The notes beneath the pieces were generated by a model. That model was not told where the DNA came from and made no database searches. It saw only the letters and a list, made by a program, of their open reading frames with translations. The translations under genes and the position numbers were made by a program. A DNA stretch of 10,625 nt from Acidobacteriota bacterium. Lineage in GTDB: Bacteria; Acidobacteriota; UBA6911; JACQSX01. The DNA lies in NCBI GenBank assembly GCA_016199665.1, contig JACQGG010000134.1, positions 1 through 10,625 of the forward strand, read 5' to 3'. Below are positions 1-8,430 of this stretch, piece by piece (the stretch's first letter is position 1; each line of letters opens with the position of its first letter).

Positions 1-2068
1 CAGGATTGCTGATGCTGGCCCGTCTAAAAAAGGGAGCCATGCGCACACCCGGGGAATAGCCGTACGCGTAAGGCATCAAGGGCTCAAAGAAAATGCCGAA
101 TCCCCCCCGAATAGAGAGCTTGCCACTGCCTTTCGGATCCCAGGCAAAGCCCAGCCGGGGAGCAAAATCCTTCTTGCTGGTTTCCACATAAGCTCCTCGA
201 CCTAAGACGGTTGGCCCCGGGTCCGAAGGGCGCAGGAGGCGCGCGGACCGGCCATGCACTTCAATGGGGGAGGTGGTAAATTCGTAGCGCAGACCCAGGT
301 TGAACGTCAGATTCCTCTTAACCTGGAAATCCTCTTGAACGAAGAAACCATACAAGGTCTGCCGCCAGGAACGGGTGGCGTCGGTATCGGGAAACACGGA
401 GCGAAACGCGTTCGGTCTTCCGGTCAGAAGCCTTTCCATCGTAGTAAAAGTATAGACCCCCCCATACTCGGTATAGTTGGTGACGTGGTAACGGAGGTTT
501 TTGACGAGCAGGCCCGACTTCAGCGAATGGCGGCCCTTGTTCCAGCTTACATTATCGCCGTATTCATACACATTGAAAGCGTCGGTTCTCAGGGCGGTGT
601 TACACCCAACCAATGCAGTAATGTTGAGGGCGTTCATCAGGAACCCTCCACTGGTCGCAAAAGGTCTCCCGGGAATAAGGTCTAAAGAGGAAGGGATGGA
701 AACGAGCTGCTCACAGGGACCGCTGCCGCCCGAACGGTTAAACCCGACGTGGAATGCGTTGAGCAGCGTCGGCGTGAGAATCCGGGTTTCCTCCAGCACG
801 AAATATTGACTGCGCGAGCGATTGACCCGGTTTATTGTCGCCGGGTTGGTCGGAGTCGACTTGATCGCGTCATCAATGCTGTAACGGCTATAAAGAGAAT
901 CTTTTGTCGAAAAGTTGTAGTCGATTCTCGCCATGAAGAAGTCATCGTTGGCCGGAGTTTTCACGGAGGCGACATATTCTCCGGTCCCATCGCCGTTGTC
1001 CCTCCCATTGGGAGGGGGCAACAGGGCCAGATAAGGTTTGATGTTGGAATGGACCTGAACGGTTCTGTTGGGAGGGAGAATCCCCTGCTTGGCGAGTTCC
1101 GTGGGAACATTATTGATCGTGAAATTGTTCTCCCGGTCTCTTAAGCCTTCGTAATTTACAAAGAAAAACATTTTATCTTTCTTGATGGGACCGCCCAAAG
1201 AGGCTCCAAACTGATTTCGCTTGAACGGGGGAGGGGCTCCCTGCGGATTAAAGAAGTTCCGAGCGTCGAAAGCGCTGTTGCGATGAAATTCAAGCAAGGA
1301 ACCATGAAAGGCATTGGTTCCCGAGCGGGTTACGGCGCTGACCACGCCGCCGGAGCCGCCGAACTCGGAGCTGAAATTATTGACCTGGACTTTAAACTCC
1401 CGCACCGCCTCCACGCCCAAAAAAACGCCGGCAACGCTGGTCGGCATTTCATTATTCAGGCTGGAAATGTCGGAATTATCCATGAGAATCTTGGTTTGAT
1501 ACCGGCGCGCGCCGCCAATGTTAAAACTGCTTTCAGGCGTGGTCGATGCCCGGGAAATAGTCACCCCGACTTCCAATGCGGTCAACTGTCCGATGCTGCG
1601 TCCGTTCAGAGGCATATTTCGGATTTGCCGGTCGTCGATCAGCCCGCCCAGCGACGAGCTGGTCGTCTCGACGAGCGGAGCTTCGGAAGAAACCGTGACA
1701 CTTTCGGTGACCTCTCCAACCTTCAAGGTGAGATCAACGATGGCCTCCCGGCCCATGGTCAACTGAATCCCGGATCGGATCTCTCGCTGAAATCCGGCCA
1801 GTTCGATCTCCACCTGATAGCTACCCACCGGGAGCAGGGTCGCTCGATAGCGACCCTCGTCGTCGGTAATTGAGATTCTCACCAGGCCTGTTTCCGTATT
1901 CCTCACCGTGACAGTGGCTCCGGGCAGAACGGCGCCGGTTGCATCCTTAGCCGTCCCTGAAATGGTCGCGGTAGTGATCTGCGCCAGGATCAGCGCATGG
2001 CTGGATGCCAAAAAGCCAGGCGCAAAAAAGATGAGCGAAGCAAGAATTTGGTGCGTCAATTTTTGCAT
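1..2068 (-). CDS. Oar-like TonB-dependent outer-membrane receptor, 3' end missing
   Basis: The reading frame is open from ATG 2068 to the left edge (689 codons, no stop). Residues 1-30 form a signal peptide ending near LILAQ. Residues 33-118 match a carboxypeptidase-regulatory (CarboxypepD_reg/Cna-B-like) beta-sandwich, with GAVLPGATVTV and a TDDEGRYRATLLPVGSYQV stretch. A plug-like region follows (about 125-250, with RQIRNMPLNGRS and EFGGSGGVVSAVTRSGTNAFHG), then beta-barrel sequence such as RNQFGASLGGPIKKDK and FAPRLGFAWDP. This is the Oar-type architecture common in Acidobacteriota, where proteins usually reach about 1,000-1,200 residues, so roughly a third is missing. Such proteins sit in the outer membrane; substrates are mostly unknown, probably oligosaccharides or peptides. 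AGGAG lies 7 bases before the ATG. It follows the amidohydrolase by 67 bases on the same strand, so co-transcription is likely. Confidence 0.93.
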   Translation of the reverse strand, partial: MQKLTHQILASLIFFAPGFLASSHALILAQITTATISGTAKDATGAVLPGATVTVRNTETGLVRISITDDEGRYRATLLPVGSYQVEIELAGFQREIRSGIQLTMGREAIVDLTLKVGEVTESVTVSSEAPLVETTSSSLGGLIDDRQIRNMPLNGRSIGQLTALEVGVTISRASTTPESSFNIGGARRYQTKILMDNSDISSLNNEMPTSVAGVFLGVEAVREFKVQVNNFSSEFGGSGGVVSAVTRSGTNAFHGSLLEFHRNSAFDARNFFNPQGAPPPFKRNQFGASLGGPIKKDKMFFFVNYEGLRDRENNFTINNVPTELAKQGILPPNRTVQVHSNIKPYLALLPPPNGRDNGDGTGEYVASVKTPANDDFFMARIDYNFSTKDSLYSRYSIDDAIKSTPTNPATINRVNRSRSQYFVLEETRILTPTLLNAFHVGFNRSGGSGPCEQLVSIPSSLDLIPGRPFATSGGFLMNALNITALVGCNTALRTDAFNVYEYGDNVSWNKGRHSLKSGLLVKNLRYHVTNYTEYGGVYTFTTMERLLTGRPNAFRSVFPDTDATRSWRQTLYGFFVQEDFQVKRNLTFNLGLRYEFTTSPIEVHGRSARLLRPSDPGPTVLGRGAYVETSKKDFAPRLGFAWDPKGSGKLSIRGGFGIFFEPLMPYAYGYSPGVRMAPFFRRASISNP

Positions 2069-2075
2069 GACTCTT

Positions 2076-2080
2076 CTCCT
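2076..2080 (-). promoter_or_regulatory. Ribosome binding site of the TonB-dependent receptor
   Basis: AGGAG on the minus strand, 7 bases before ATG 2068. It supports this start, which also places the signal peptide at the very N-terminus. Confidence 0.7.
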
Positions 2081-2135
2081 TTTCACTTCAAGTTAAATTT
2101 GAGCACGTGGCGTTTCCCGTCCCCCAGATCAGGCT

Positions 2136-4049
2136 TTACATTGGGGCTGAACTCGAACTTGCGCCTTTTTTGAGTTCTTCCAGCATCCGGGCCTCATCTC
2201 GATCCCGGTCGTAGGTGACTTTGCCTCCCACGATCACTTTCAAAATGGGCAGGTCTGCAATCTTCTCTTCCGGCACGGTCATATAGTCGCCGCCCAAGAC
2301 CACCAGGTCGGCGAGTTTTCCCGGCTCGATTGTTCCCAGGATCTTTTCGTCTCCGGAAAAACGCGCGGCCCACGCGGTGGCCATTCTCAGGACGTCTTCC
2401 CGGGTCGCCTTCAGATGAGGTCCCAACACCTTTCCCGTATCGATGTTTTTCCGGGTGACAAACAGTTGCATTGATTGCAGATAAAGGTTCTGGTCATCCA
2501 AAAACGTCCCCGCGCCTCCCTGGCCGCCGGATCCGGTTGGGCCCCCGCCGCGCCAACCTGCTATGTTGGTGACCTCCATGACCGGCTTCAAGCCGATCTC
2601 GATCAACTCGCGAATGGGAAGAAAACCAGCCACCGCATCCGCTCCGTACTGCTTTTCCAGAGTTGCCGTACTGCCCCGAAAGATGGTTTGATTCATGGAG
2701 AGCACGGCGTCGTACCCGGCCAGCCTTTTGGCAAGGTCTGGAGGCCTCATCAGTCCGTGCACCATACCAAAATGCTTGCCCTTGACCGGAGTGGTCTGGT
2801 TGATCTTGTCAAAGACCTCCAGGGCCAGTTCCACTCCCCCGTCTCCCAGAATGTGAAAATCGCTCACATTCCAGCCATACTTTCCTGTCAGCAACGCGCT
2901 GTTGTAATCGCTATACTGCTTCCAGTCCTTTCCTTCCACCACCATGTCCCGCCACTTGTTCTGTCCGTAGGCCCCAAACGCATACCAAGTCTCCAGTTGC
3001 CGCATCGGCTTGCGCGTTAAGTTGCCTCCGGCCGTGGGGATACCGTCAATCGAACTGACCGTGGCGCCGCTGATCTTGAACCATTCGTCCCCCACGTCCA
3101 TGAGATTACCCAGTCGCTTCAGGTATGCTTCGGTGCGCGGGTTCAGCCGCATGAACTCGGTACTGACACGAATCCGAACCGGCATCTGGCCCCGTCTCTG
3201 AATCTCTCTCAGGATGGAAATGGCCAGTCCGCTGTGGCGCGCACCCAACGAGGTGACCCCCATCCGGTTAATAAATTTCTCGCGCTTGATTTCCTTCTGG
3301 ATCAAATCCTCCAGGTGCTGTCCTTCCGGCCAGGGAATGATCTCGTAGGTCATCGCTCCGTAGGCGCCGCCGGCGATCCGCCCGTTGGGCTGCCCGCTCT
3401 TGTCTCTAAAGATACCCGCCTGTACCACTTCGTCGGACAGATAGTCCTTCAGGTACGCAAAGGCCTTGCTGTTGACAAATCCAGTGGTGTTGTCGAGCGT
3501 CACCAGCAACGGTTGGTTGGGGGCGAGCTGGTCCAGGAGCTGGATGTTCAACTGATAGGCAGCCGCTGTGCGGAAGGGATTCACAAACACCCACTCTCCC
3601 GCAGGGGCCTTGGCTACCGCTGTCTTGGTCTGCCGCAAGCAATCATCGAGCGCCTCACACCGCAGCGCCGTGTAGTTCTTCATATAGGTGGGTCCGGAAG
3701 GCCCGTGACCGCCTTGTGATCCCCCAGAGTGGGAGTCAATGAAACCCGGCGTGACCGTACCTCCTTTCAGGTCGATCTGAACCGTACTGGGACCCGCCAT
3801 CTTCTGGATCAGCGCCGTATCCCCCACGCTCAGGATCTTCCCATCCCGCACTGCCACCGCCTGGGTGATGGTGAATTTGTCATCCGCGGTCAACACCTTT
3901 CCGTTGTATAAAATCAGATCGGCGTACGCATGCATCGCAGCCAGCAGATCAGCCTGCTGCGCCAGTAAGGCCGTGCCTCCAAGGGCAAATGACAAAGGGA
4001 TCAAGAAACACACCGGCACGTAAAACCTGGCCAAAGTAAGTCGACTCAT
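2136..4049 (-). CDS. Exported YtcJ-like amidohydrolase with altered metal-site motifs
   Basis: A 637-residue protein. Residues 1-31 are a signal peptide ending ALLAQQ, so it is probably periplasmic. Family hallmarks are the N-terminal strand DLILYNGKVLTADD (44-57), GGTVTPGFIDSHS (96-108), HILGDGGVELAL (399-410), VHGLMRPPDLAKRL (430-443), and the C-terminal GTIEPGKLADLVVLGGDY (572-589). The family normally hydrolyses amide or related bonds with a bimetal centre. Here the HxH motif reads HSG (H107, G109), the usual SDxP aspartate region reads EVTNIAG (492-498), and the usual lysine strand reads SGATVSSIDG (327-336). Glycine-rich stretches follow two of these sites (109-118, 499-513). H399 and H431 remain. 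ATG 4049 is preferred over an upstream in-frame ATG at 4169 because it has a strong RBS and begins the signal peptide. Substrate unknown; activity uncertain. Confidence 0.9.
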   Translation of the reverse strand: MSRLTLARFYVPVCFLIPLSFALGGTALLAQQADLLAAMHAYADLILYNGKVLTADDKFTITQAVAVRDGKILSVGDTALIQKMAGPSTVQIDLKGGTVTPGFIDSHSGGSQGGHGPSGPTYMKNYTALRCEALDDCLRQTKTAVAKAPAGEWVFVNPFRTAAAYQLNIQLLDQLAPNQPLLVTLDNTTGFVNSKAFAYLKDYLSDEVVQAGIFRDKSGQPNGRIAGGAYGAMTYEIIPWPEGQHLEDLIQKEIKREKFINRMGVTSLGARHSGLAISILREIQRRGQMPVRIRVSTEFMRLNPRTEAYLKRLGNLMDVGDEWFKISGATVSSIDGIPTAGGNLTRKPMRQLETWYAFGAYGQNKWRDMVVEGKDWKQYSDYNSALLTGKYGWNVSDFHILGDGGVELALEVFDKINQTTPVKGKHFGMVHGLMRPPDLAKRLAGYDAVLSMNQTIFRGSTATLEKQYGADAVAGFLPIRELIEIGLKPVMEVTNIAGWRGGGPTGSGGQGGAGTFLDDQNLYLQSMQLFVTRKNIDTGKVLGPHLKATREDVLRMATAWAARFSGDEKILGTIEPGKLADLVVLGGDYMTVPEEKIADLPILKVIVGGKVTYDRDRDEARMLEELKKGASSSSAPM

Positions 4050-4371
4050 GGTGACCTCCTCACGGGAAAAAACTAAAGAATGATTCCTGGGTCTATTCCT
4101 CCCAGAGCCAGAAGGAAGATAAGGTCGCAAATCTTGAGCAAGATGACTCACCTCCGACTCCATCAGCATCGGATGTGCTGCATTCCCTCAAACAAACCCG
4201 ACAGGTCTGTTTCCCCGTCAAAGGGTGGTCCACTTGGCTCGATTGGAAATGTATGAAATAACTTTAAGATGGCGATTTCTCTCCTGTCAAGGAATTTCTC
4301 CGGTGGGAGTGCTGCGGAAGGTCTCAAACACTTTCGTGGTATCATCTGGTTTGTCGTCTACCAGCGGCCCT
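4050..4371. other. Divergent intergenic region between amidohydrolase and GT-C gene
   Basis: About 320 bases between the minus-strand amidohydrolase start and the favoured plus-strand GT-C start; it should contain promoters for both directions. Two inverted repeats are visible. ATCTTG-AG-CAAGAT (4131-4144) is a possible operator. CTGGG/CCCAG with a 9-base loop (4087-4105) would fall in the amidohydrolase 5' leader. I see no convincing matched -35/-10 pair on either strand. The GT-C frame stays open back to GTG 4225, so part of this stretch could be coding if an upstream start is used. Confidence 0.5.
4055..4060 (-). promoter_or_regulatory. Ribosome binding site fixing the amidohydrolase start
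   Basis: AGGAGG on the minus strand, 5 bases before ATG 4049. It decides for this start over the in-frame ATG at 4169, whose extra 40 residues would bury the signal peptide. Confidence 0.8.
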
Positions 4372-6678
4372 ATGGCTCCAGTGTGCTCCTCAAGAAGCGC
4401 AACGCCAAAAAGACTTGATGGGTTCAGTCACCGTGGAGGCCTTCTTTTGCCCGGCAGCTTCACCGCGCTGCTAATCCGGCCAATCCTGTTTCTGCTGGTC
4501 ACATCAATTCCCTCAGGCTCTTTTGCCCAGACTTCTCCAAGTCCATCCGGCAGTCCGGCAAAGGCGAAGAGCAGACCGAGCATTACCGCCAGCCTGAATC
4601 CGGTTCCTCCAGGTCCCGCCTATGGAACGACAAAGATTGTCTGGAACACCGGGGACGGCGCGTGGGGACAGGTATACGTATCCGACAATGGCGCCCCAGA
4701 AAAGCTTGCCGCGCAGGGACCCGAGGGCACCATAGAGGCCCCCTGGATTGGTCAAGGAAACTATGAATTTCGCCTTTATGCCGGACAAGGGCGCGAGAAA
4801 CTGCTTGCTTCGGTCAACGTCAGGCGCGCTGAAAAGGCGCCGGAGTCCCCCGCCGCGCGGAAGGACATCTCCAGACGAGCTGAACGTCCCCAGCCGCTCG
4901 CAGCGGCGGAGGATCGGAATATTGCTGCCGATGCAAAGTCGCTCTCTTTAAATATCGGCGCGGTGGCGTTCGCGGCTTTCGGCGGCGTCCTGCTCTTGTT
5001 GGCGGCCTGCTACATATACAAAAAAGCCAGTCGCCGCTTCGGGGCGGCCGCACTCCCGGTGTTGAAGCCGCTCTGTAGCGGACCAAGGCTGCGCGAACTC
5101 TCTCCTGCCTATCTTTGGATCCTGACGCTGATTAGCACAGCCGGCGCGGTCATCCGCGTCGCATCCCAGGTCGGCCGCCCGTTCATCGGCGACGAGGTGG
5201 GCAGCTTGCTGTCCCTGCAGCATTCCTATACGGATCTGATGACCCATTTCGGCACTTGGCAGAGCATGAACGCTTATCTGATGATGCTTAAGGCTCTGTC
5301 CGAAAACTTGGGCAGCAGCCCCTGGGTACTGGTCATGCCCACTCTGATGGCGGGCATCGCTCTTGTTCCGCTTGTTTGCGCTGTCGCGTCCCGGTTATTT
5401 TCCGCTCGACTGGGACTCCTCGCTGCCGCGCTTACCGCGTTCAATCCCTTTTTGATCGAATGCAGCCTTCAGATTCGCTCCTACAGCCTGTTGGCCGCCC
5501 TGTCGCTCGCGTGCCTCGTCTGCTTTATCGACTGGTGCAATGCGCCGGGCTGGTTGTCCGGCATCGGCAGCGCTGCCTTCGGATCTCTGGCGCTGCTCAT
5601 GCACCTGAATGCCATCTATTTCCTGGCGTTTCTGTTTTTCTTGCTCCTGATCTGGTTTTGGCATAATCGTTCCGAGGTGCGCTTGCTTCGGCTCCTCTCT
5701 CTGCTGCTCCCTATGGTGATTCTTCTCGGCCTGGCTGCAGCCACCTTGCTTCCTCTTCTGCCGGACATGGCTGAGATTCGCGGGGTCTGGTCCAGCGCCC
5801 CCCCAACTTCGGTCAACTACCTGCCCACCGTTATGGACATGTACTTCACTAACGGCTTCTGGCTGCTGCCTACACTCTTTCTGCTTGTGTGCGGTTTTTG
5901 TTCCGCCGCTCGCCGGTCTGATCTGTCATCGGCGGTACTGCTTCTTGGTATTCTGATCCCTCCGGCAGCGACCTCCCTCATGGGTGTCTCGCATTATCCC
6001 TGGGCGTATGCCCGCTTCCTGATCGACATTCTGCCGCTGATGTTGATTGTCATTGTGGTCGGCATCGATGCCGTCTCCCCTCGACGTTGGGCGCAGTGGC
6101 TGCTGCTGGCGATAGTCACGGCGACATGGGCCCCGCGCATTGGCAACCTGCTGGTCAAGAAAGATGAATCCCCATGGCCCCAGGTTGCCGCCTACCTCCG
6201 GGAGAACGTCCGGACCGCTGATTATTGCCTGAGCGTCAATCCCTTAGACGAAACGTTGATGATCAAGACGTATACGGCCGATCCGCCGATTTCTTTCATT
6301 TCAGCCCAAGATTTCGCCAACAGACCGGAGCCCCTTTTGTCTCCGGGGCGCCTGTTTGTGATCAACAGCGGAGACCGGCTCCTGTCCGACGCGCCGCAGC
6401 GCATCATCGGATCAGTACAGATCCTCTTGTACTCAGGCCCCTCCCTGCAGACAATCGGCACCACACTCTTGGACGATCTCCGCAGAAGTCTCAATAAGCG
6501 CGTTGCCCCCAAATTCGTCAATCACTATCGCCTGACCGTGGATCTGATGTCCAAGCTTTCCCAGACAGCCGAGCAGGCCGAGTATACTTCCCTCTACTAC
6601 GAGTGCAGGATGCGCACGCGTCGCCAGCGCTACCTGCCCGGCCAGTTTCTTGAGGCCGGCGGCGAAGAAGAACCTTGA
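4372..6678 (+). CDS. GT-C membrane glycosyltransferase (PMT/ArnT-like) with N-terminal beta-sandwich module
   Basis: A 768-residue protein from ATG 4372. Residues 23-50 are a signal or anchor segment (ending SGSFAQ). Residues 70-151 form an Ig-like beta-sandwich module with NPVPPGPAYGTTKIVWNTG, APWIGQGNYEFRLYAG and LLASVNV. Residues 195-215 are a membrane helix followed by a basic stretch. From residue 245 to about 585 there are multiple membrane helices. The first periplasmic loop carries GDE (273-275), the usual position of the catalytic acid in GT-C enzymes, and FNPFLIECSLQIRSY (357-371) matches the dolichyl-phosphate-mannose mannosyltransferase-like family. A soluble tail (591-768) follows. 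Such enzymes move a sugar from a polyprenyl-phosphate donor onto an acceptor on the periplasmic side. The start is uncertain: GTG 4225 and ATG 4249 are in frame and none has a clear RBS. First gene of a four-gene operon. Confidence 0.82.
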   Translation: MAPVCSSRSATPKRLDGFSHRGGLLLPGSFTALLIRPILFLLVTSIPSGSFAQTSPSPSGSPAKAKSRPSITASLNPVPPGPAYGTTKIVWNTGDGAWGQVYVSDNGAPEKLAAQGPEGTIEAPWIGQGNYEFRLYAGQGREKLLASVNVRRAEKAPESPAARKDISRRAERPQPLAAAEDRNIAADAKSLSLNIGAVAFAAFGGVLLLLAACYIYKKASRRFGAAALPVLKPLCSGPRLRELSPAYLWILTLISTAGAVIRVASQVGRPFIGDEVGSLLSLQHSYTDLMTHFGTWQSMNAYLMMLKALSENLGSSPWVLVMPTLMAGIALVPLVCAVASRLFSARLGLLAAALTAFNPFLIECSLQIRSYSLLAALSLACLVCFIDWCNAPGWLSGIGSAAFGSLALLMHLNAIYFLAFLFFLLLIWFWHNRSEVRLLRLLSLLLPMVILLGLAAATLLPLLPDMAEIRGVWSSAPPTSVNYLPTVMDMYFTNGFWLLPTLFLLVCGFCSAARRSDLSSAVLLLGILIPPAATSLMGVSHYPWAYARFLIDILPLMLIVIVVGIDAVSPRRWAQWLLLAIVTATWAPRIGNLLVKKDESPWPQVAAYLRENVRTADYCLSVNPLDETLMIKTYTADPPISFISAQDFANRPEPLLSPGRLFVINSGDRLLSDAPQRIIGSVQILLYSGPSLQTIGTTLLDDLRRSLNKRVAPKFVNHYRLTVDLMSKLSQTAEQAEYTSLYYECRMRTRRQRYLPGQFLEAGGEEEP

Positions 6679-6706
6679 CCGCCCTTTGCTGCGGGATGTT
6701 AAAACT

Positions 6707-7468
6707 ATGAACGAAAGCTGCGGAGGAATATTTGATTCGCCGGTTGCCGACGGTTGTACCAGGCCGATGCCCCAGACAATAAAGAGAACCGTTTGTATTC
6801 TTGGAATGCACCGCAGCGGCACCAGTTGTGTCACAGGCACGCTGGAAGAGAACGGAGTCTATCTTGGGGCGGTGGCTCGAAACAGCCCCTTTAATTTAAG
6901 AGGCAACCGAGAAAATCCCAGAATCATGGCTTTGCACAACGACCTGCTGGCCGCGAACGGCGGCAGTTGGGACTGTCCGCCGCCGGAAGTTGTCTGGTCT
7001 GCGGTCCACAAGCAAACCAGAGAGGAAATCATCCGCGAGTACGATCACGTGGACTGCTGGGGATTCAAAGACCCGCGAACGCTGCTGACGTTGGATGGCT
7101 GGCTGGAGGCCTTGCCGGAGCTTTCCATGATCGGAATTTTCCGCCATCCGATCGCGTCAGCCAAATCTCTTCAGGCTCGAAGCGGCATGGAACTGGAGAA
7201 GGGAATCGACTTGTGGACTTACTACAATGCCCGGATGCTTTCCTACCGGAACAGGCATCACTTCCCGATTCTCTCCTTCGATTTGGAGGAGGCTGTTTTC
7301 CGCGAAAAATTAGCCCAAGCCCTCAAACAGTTGAATTTGCTGAGGCCGAATCCGGGATTGGAATTTTTCGACCCGGCATTGCGACATCAGGTGGCGGATG
7401 AGCCGGCGTTGCCGCTTCCCTCCAAAGCGCGCGAACTACTCGATACCTTGAACGCGGCAGCCTTGTGA
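6707..7468 (+). CDS. PAPS-dependent sulfotransferase family protein
   Basis: A 253-residue protein. GMHRSGTS (33-40) is the 5'-phosphosulfate-binding loop typical of PAPS sulfotransferases. WGFKDPRTLL (118-127) and GIFRHPIASAKSLQAR (143-158) match the second conserved region, including the 3'-phosphate-binding arginine/serine segment. Size fits a single-domain bacterial sulfotransferase. The family transfers sulfate from 3'-phosphoadenosine-5'-phosphosulfate to hydroxyl or amino groups, here probably on a sugar, given glycosyltransferases on both sides. ATG 6707 is chosen; it leaves 28 bases after the GT-C stop. TTG 6650 (overlapping the previous gene) and ATG 6767, which starts just before the P-loop strand, are alternatives, and none has a strong RBS. 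It overlaps the next gene by 4 bases, so translation is probably coupled. No PAPS synthesis gene is in the window; the acceptor is unknown. Confidence 0.85.
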   Translation: MNESCGGIFDSPVADGCTRPMPQTIKRTVCILGMHRSGTSCVTGTLEENGVYLGAVARNSPFNLRGNRENPRIMALHNDLLAANGGSWDCPPPEVVWSAVHKQTREEIIREYDHVDCWGFKDPRTLLTLDGWLEALPELSMIGIFRHPIASAKSLQARSGMELEKGIDLWTYYNARMLSYRNRHHFPILSFDLEEAVFREKLAQALKQLNLLRPNPGLEFFDPALRHQVADEPALPLPSKARELLDTLNAAAL

Positions 7469-8430
7469 CCGACGCCGGTCCCCATCCCTCATCGCAGGCC
7501 ATTCTTTCCATCGTTGTCGTCCTGTTCAACATGGCTCGAGAAGCGCCGAGAACGCTGCTCTCTTTGAGCCCGGCCTATCAGGGCATAAAGAGCGACGGGT
7601 ACGAGGTCATCGTGGTTGAGAACGGATCGCCGGTTCCGCTCTCCCGCACGGACGTCGAAGGCATTGCGCCCAACTTCCGCTACCACTATATTCCCGATGC
7701 CCCGAAGTCTCCGGCGTTCGCCATTAACTATGGCGCAAGCAAATCGTCTGCGCCATTCCTGGGAATCATGATTGACGGCGCCAGGATCGCGACTCCGGGA
7801 GTTGTCCGTTATGCTCTCAAAGCGCTGCGCGCATACGACATGCCCGTTGTCAGCACATTGGGCGCCCACCTCGGACCTGACCTTCAGAGCCGCTCGCTAT
7901 TAAAAGGATATAACGAGGCGGTAGAGGACGAATTGCTCAACAGCATCGGATGGCCCTCGGATGGGTACAGACTATTCGAGATCGCCTCGTTGGCCGACAG
8001 TTGGAACTGCGGCTGGTTTGGAGGCGGCGCCGAAAGCAATGGTTTGTTCATGTGCAGGAAAACATTTGACGCTCTGGGAGGATACGATGAACGCTTTGAC
8101 CTGCCCGGGGGAGGCTTCGTGAATCTTGATTTTTATCGCCGCGCTTGCGAGCTGCCGGATTCGGACCTTGTAATCCTTTTGGGGGAGGCAACTTTTCACC
8201 AAGTTCATTCCGGCACCGCTACGAGCGTACCTCCGGAGAAGCTTCCCGCCGTCTTGGCGCAATATGACGAGCAATACTTCAAGATTCGCAAGAAGCATTA
8301 TTCCCGGCCCGTCAAACAGGCGGATTACTTGGGACAGGCCGCTCCGCAGGCGCTGGAGTGGATCCGGCGGTCGGCTGAAGCCCGGATCGCGCTGCCGGCA
8401 GCCGCTCCAGGGGAACAGGAAAATGGTTGA
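7465..8430 (+). CDS. GT2-like (GT-A fold) glycosyltransferase
   Basis: A 321-residue protein starting at GTG 7465 inside the sequence GTGA, which also holds the sulfotransferase stop. The N-terminal strand ILSIVVVLFNMA (13-24) and YEVIVVENGSP (46-56) are the nucleotide-binding part of a GT-A fold. FLGIMIDGARI (98-108) sits at the DxD metal/nucleotide position but reads DGA. SNGLFMCRKTFDALGGYDERF (from 191) and GGGFVNLDFYRRACEL (215-230) match the acceptor-side region carrying the catalytic acid in family 2 enzymes; H245 and H248 follow. There is no signal peptide or membrane helix, so it acts in the cytoplasm on a nucleotide-sugar donor. Overlaps with both neighbours suggest tight co-expression with the sulfotransferase. 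Donor and acceptor cannot be told from sequence. Confidence 0.85.
   Translation: MTDAGPHPSSQAILSIVVVLFNMAREAPRTLLSLSPAYQGIKSDGYEVIVVENGSPVPLSRTDVEGIAPNFRYHYIPDAPKSPAFAINYGASKSSAPFLGIMIDGARIATPGVVRYALKALRAYDMPVVSTLGAHLGPDLQSRSLLKGYNEAVEDELLNSIGWPSDGYRLFEIASLADSWNCGWFGGGAESNGLFMCRKTFDALGGYDERFDLPGGGFVNLDFYRRACELPDSDLVILLGEATFHQVHSGTATSVPPEKLPAVLAQYDEQYFKIRKKHYSRPVKQADYLGQAAPQALEWIRRSAEARIALPAAAPGEQENG

Noticed and set aside
108..463. Seven-C runs (near 112 and 457) as possible phase-variation tracts in the receptor gene
   Set aside because: The frame is intact through both and seven bases is short for a contingency tract; they fit glycine-rich codon use.
1000..1016. CCCTCCC/GGGAGGG inverted repeat
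   Set aside because: It lies within the receptor coding frame (LLPPPNGRDNG) and is explained by codon use; no terminator role is expected there.
254..2096. Several plus-strand open frames (for example 254-685, 749-1144, 1283-1873)
   Set aside because: They run antisense to the receptor gene, whose minus-strand frame reads as one unbroken recognisable protein; their translations show no domain sense.
2475..3911. Plus-strand and other-frame open frames over the amidohydrolase gene
   Set aside because: They are antisense or out-of-frame by-products of a well-supported family protein.
4050..4169. N-terminal 40-residue extension of the amidohydrolase from ATG 4169
   Set aside because: It would bury the signal peptide and lacks an RBS, whereas ATG 4049 has AGGAGG 5 bases away.
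6650..6706. TTG start for the sulfotransferase, overlapping the GT-C gene
   Set aside because: A rare start with no RBS that adds a basic stretch unlike the family; ATG 6707 is simpler.
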